A DNA stretch of 64,000 bases, taken from the NCBI GenBank assembly GCA_963924555.1, contig OZ004596.1, positions 1,426,001 through 1,490,000 of the forward strand. The letters run 5' to 3'. The notes under the pieces were generated by a model that was given only the letters and a program-made list of their open reading frames with translations, was not told the origin of the DNA and ran no database searches. The translations under genes and the position numbers were made by a program. This DNA is from Crambe crambe. Lineage: Eukaryota; Porifera; Demospongiae; Poecilosclerida; Crambeidae. This document shows, piece after piece, positions 61,088-64,000 of the stretch; position 1 is the first letter of the stretch; the number at the start of each line of letters is the position of its first letter.

Positions 61088-61278
61088 CTTCTTGCTAACT
61101 ATTATTATATTGTCATGGGAACAAAATTTTAATTTCCCCCTCCTCTTAAATAGATAGGAAGGTATGGTACGGTGAAGGTCGAGTGGGGGCGTAGGGATTT
61201 TTTACTTTGTCTCCCTGGTTCACGAGACCATATGACGAGACTAGCTCGAGCTGCCATATGAGCTTGCTCTAGCTAGAA
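61088..61278. promoter_or_regulatory. Divergent region of WDR93 and PEX11
   Basis: A 191-bp gap between divergent starts. It contains the X-box on the WDR93 side and a GC-rich stretch (GTGGGGGCGTAGGG, about 61183-61196) on the PEX11 side. Confidence 0.45.
61109..61122 (+). promoter_or_regulatory. RFX X-box upstream of WDR93
   Basis: ATTGTCATGGGAAC fits the X-box pattern RYYNYYATRRNRAC at every position. It begins 22 bp upstream of the WDR93 start codon, within the usual 150-bp zone for ciliary genes, in the 191-bp gap shared with PEX11. Confidence 0.6.
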
Positions 61279-62047
61279 ATGGATTTACAAGTTGCCAATA
61301 TCATCAAACTCTCAGAGAAGACCTCAGGTAGGGACAAACTTTGTAGAGTGGTGCAGTATGGCTGCAAGTTTGTGTATTGGGTGCTAGAGCAGGAATCACT
61401 CAGTCCTCAACTCATTGCAAAACTTAAGAATCTGGAAAGTTCCATTAGTACTGCAAGGAAATGTGAGTGCAGTTATTAGTCTGAGCTGTGCAGGCCCAAA
61501 TTTGACCCAATTATTATCCTTGTTTGCAGTATTTAGACTTGGGACAGGTGTGACACAGTTTCGCAGTGCTCTCCAAACCATTCACCTCAACAATCCCCTT
61601 CTTCGATTCATCCTTACACTAGTCAAGCTTAACCGAGGCATTTATTTGCTCATAGATCACCTAATATGGGCTCACAGAATGAACCTAATCAAGATCAATA
61701 GCCCATACTGGTCTAAGCTATCCAATCGTTTCTGGTTTTTTTCTGTATTTCTGGGGCTTGTCAGAGATATGTATGAGCTTCTGAAGGCACTGAGGGTGGA
61801 GCGTGAACGCTTAAGGCAGTATCAGAGCTATGAGCCAATCACCAGAAAGGCAATCAGTAATGTTGTACAGAACAATCCTGCAGTTTGTATTGATGTCGTC
61901 AAGAATTGTGGCGATTTCCTGATTCCTCTGTCTCGTTTAGATATTTTCTATGTTCCGGGTGGCATAATAGGACTATTGGGGATCATGTCTTCAGTGGCAG
62001 GTCTAGTAGCCACTTACAACGAACACTTAAAACTTAAATTCAGTTAG
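61279..62047 (+). CDS. PEX11B: PEX11-type peroxisome proliferation protein
   Basis: Two exons, 61279-61462 and 61530-62047, with the join in phase 1. PEX11 proteins insert in the peroxisomal membrane, tubulate it and start division. The N-terminus matches the family: NIIKLSEKTSGRDKLCRVVQ then YGCKFVYWVL, and after the intron LFRLGTGVTQFRSALQTIHL. A hydrophobic segment LTLVKLNRGIYLLIDHLIWA is followed by WFFSVFLGLVRDMYELLKAL and the C-terminal membrane segment PGGIIGLLGIMSSVAGLVAT. Length of about 233 residues is typical. The assignment to PEX11B rather than PEX11A/G rests on overall similarity. Confidence 0.93.
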
Positions 62048-62201
62048 TATGGCCTGTGTATGTAATTAATTTTTGTGTGTAATCCCCTAATGTTGACTTT
62101 CACGTGATTGCAGCCACGCCCCCTGGGGCATGCATCTGATCAACCCCAGAGCTAGCTAGAGATCGAGAGCGCCCAGGATCCATCCCAGGACACAAGTCAC
62201 C

Positions 62202-64000
62202 ATGGCTGAAGCAGAAGCAAGCAACACTAACACAGGCTCCCAAGACGGCCAAGAGCCGATGGAGATAGAGAAAAGCGAACCCAAAAAGGAGGAGGAAAAC
62301 TCATTTTTCGAAGACTTATTTAACCGACCAAAAATTGAATTTGTAAGAAATAATAACTAGCTATGTTGCTGCTAGTACTGTAGGACTACTGACTACTGAC
62401 TCTCAGGTCATGGCCTGACTGGCTATAGTTGGAGTTGAGAAAAAAATCTTAAAGGGGTGGGGTCATCTTGGTGGTGGGGTTTAATGACACTCAAAAACAC
62501 TCATCCGGCTCTTAATTGCCATTCACAAAACACACAGCCCTGTGAAGTAGCCAGTATACATATATATGCCTTCTGTTCTATAGATGAACAAGGTGGGAGA
62601 AGAGATAACCTTCAACCCAAAACGACAAGACTTCATCTACATCAGCAATTGTAAAAATTTCACACTTACAATGAAAGACAATGCTTCCAAGATTGTCATA
62701 GGTTGGTATAAGTTAGGATTGGGGGGCTTCCCCTTTTATTATACTCAAAAAACCTCCTTATGTCAAAATAACATTATGTAATCGATTGGTTCACACAATT
62801 GCAGATTCATGTACTGGAGTCAGAGTAGAGTTAGAGGAAGATCTAACAACAGGCACTACTGTGAGTAACAGAGATTTTTGCTGCCCCCCTCCCCCCCCTT
62901 GCTATGATAGTCCACTAGCAGAGGCCTCTCCCACAACTTTCTTCATTGTTTAGAGCCATGATTATGCCCCTCCTTAGAAACTTTTCTGGATGCTGTGTGT
63001 ATTTAGGTCGTATTAGACCTCTGAGTTCTGGACCTTGCACATTAGTTCATCATGCTCACATGGTCTGCATCCCTTTAGGAGATAATAAACAGCGAGAATA
63101 TCACACTGGTCATGAGGCCTGAGGATTCCATGCCTACTCTCTGTGCTGAGAATTGCAAAGACCTCCATTTTTACTTCTACGACCCTGATGGCATTGGCTC
63201 CATTTACACCATCAAGTGCTCAAAGGTGTTTGTCTACTTGCAACCTCCCCGCACTGAGAAGAATGAGCTAGAGTTGCCAGAGGATGACAACCAGTATGTC
63301 ACCAAGTTCAGAGATGAGAAATTTGTCACAAAGCTAGTGGTTAGAGGTCAGTATGATGTCATCGTGAGTTGATCATGTGATGTTTCTTTGTTTGTGTTTG
63401 TTAATACAGAAGCAGGAGGTTATGCTACAACACAGGAAGAGCTTTTATTGAGTCGTGCCAAAGAACTACAAAGTAAAAAAAATATGGAAGATGTGAACAC
63501 TGAGCTGTATTTGCTCCACATTGAGGGGTCAACCCCCTTGTACATTGTAGTGCATTAATTAGAGTACATTGAGGGGGTCAACCCCCTTGTACATTGTAGT
63601 GCATTAATTAGAGTACATTGAGGGGTCAACCCCCTTGTACATTGTAGTGCATTAATTAGAGTACATTCTTGTTTGCATGTTGTAGTGAGGAGCTTATTTG
63701 AGGCCTTTCTGCGCAACCTTCTCTCTAAGAGTGGTGCATCTGATGAAGCATCAGGTGGAGATGGCGACGAGGGACCTGTTTCTTCCAACATCAAAGACGA
63801 AGAGGAAAAGAAAGAGTACTTTGACACAGAAGAAGAATTAACTAAGAAATTGGACACGGTTGCAGAGTGGGTGAAAGAGAGTAAGCATATCATTGTATTC
63901 ACTGGAGCTGGCATCAGTACAAGGTAATGATTCTACTAATTACAGGGTTTTTCTCCCTTATGAAGGTATGTTACACCATTTTTTCAGCTCTGGGATACCA
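62202..64000 (+). CDS. CAP/CARP-domain plus sirtuin protein, 3' end beyond the window
   Basis: Starts with ATG at 62202 in a good context (CACCATGG): MAEAEASNTNTGSQDGQEPM, then an acidic segment. The following exons encode a CAP C-terminal (CARP) beta-helix like that of adenylyl cyclase-associated protein: FIYISNCKNFTLTMKDNASK, then SCTGVRVELEEDLTTGT, EIINSENITLVM, CAENCKDLHFYFYDPDGIGS, and KFRDEKFVTKLVV followed by REAGG. An exon reading YATTQEELLLSRAKELQ then splices in phase into the exon at 63686-63923. That exon carries SLFEAFLRNLLSKSG, an acidic linker and the sirtuin NAD-binding start VKESKHIIVFTGAGISTR; the next exon, at about 63988, continues SSGIP. No in-frame ATG precedes the sirtuin exon locally, which supports one joined gene. 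NAD-dependent deacylase activity is likely; the CARP half may bind actin, a GTPase or act as a scaffold. Confidence 0.75.
63520..63667 (+). repeat. Three tandem units of about 49 bp in the CARP-sirtuin intron
   Basis: The unit TACATTGAGGGG-TCAACCCC...TTGTACATTGTAGTGCATTAATTAGAG occurs three times, the first partial at its left edge. Each has a small inverted repeat (GGGGT..ACCCC) that could form a hairpin. It ends about 20 bp before the acceptor of the sirtuin exon. Confidence 0.88.

Noticed and set aside
61160-61196. Possible nuclear-receptor site near PEX11 (GGTGAAGGTCG)
   Set aside because: The half-sites are adjacent with no spacer and poorly matched, unlike the DR1 near DECR2; too weak to list.

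Overview
The window is nuclear DNA from an intron-rich, very compact animal genome, most likely a demosponge of the Amphimedon type. Coding exons are mostly 50-250 bp, introns are often 40-100 bp with GT-AG ends, and start codons of neighbouring genes often lie less than 300 bp apart. The gene set is metazoan (CABIN1, amnionless, SNX27, misato, WDR93, SLC25A46). No complete transposon, viral remnant or tRNA gene was seen. The species call is an inference from compactness and protein divergence.

Layout. 1-8809 (+) is most of CABIN1, a TPR scaffold of the HIRA histone chaperone, with repeat-rich inserts. 8981-12072 holds JTB (-) and an amnionless-like endocytic receptor subunit (+), divergently arranged. 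12358-25594 (-) is an array of three large intronless genes for an unnamed family: signal peptide, long extracellular beta-helix, cysteine-rich module and about eight membrane helices. A decayed fragment of a further copy lies between the first two. 25992-30759 (-) holds peroxisomal 2,4-dienoyl-CoA reductase (DECR2) and a secreted PAN/beta-helix protein.

30907-50057 is dense housekeeping: REEP5-like ER-shaping protein (+), LRRC49 (-), KGD4/MRPS36 (+), RGP1 (-), SLC25A46 (+), SNX27 (-), misato (+), NSA2 (-) and zinc transporter SLC30A5 (+). 50287-57347 (-) holds a synaptotagmin-like double-C2 protein and cytosolic asparaginyl-tRNA synthetase. 57561-58392 (+) is an unrecognised Ser/Pro-rich protein. 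58543-61087 (-) is WDR93, 61279-62047 (+) is PEX11, and from 62202 to the window end (+) runs a gene joining a CAP/CARP-type beta-helix domain to a sirtuin domain.

Themes. Eight gene pairs are head to head with 67-265 bp between start codons. Several of these gaps, and other upstream gaps, carry motifs that fit the adjacent gene: a CDE/CHR cell-cycle element before the unknown Ser/Pro gene, an RFX X-box before WDR93, a DR1 nuclear-receptor site before DECR2, a CACGTG E-box before NSA2, and NRF-1-like palindromes around the beta-helix genes. DECR2 and PEX11 are peroxisomal; SNX27, RGP1, amnionless, REEP5 and SLC30A5 act in membrane traffic or the early secretory pathway. No operon logic is implied. 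The most novel items are the beta-helix/8TM family and the CARP-sirtuin gene.
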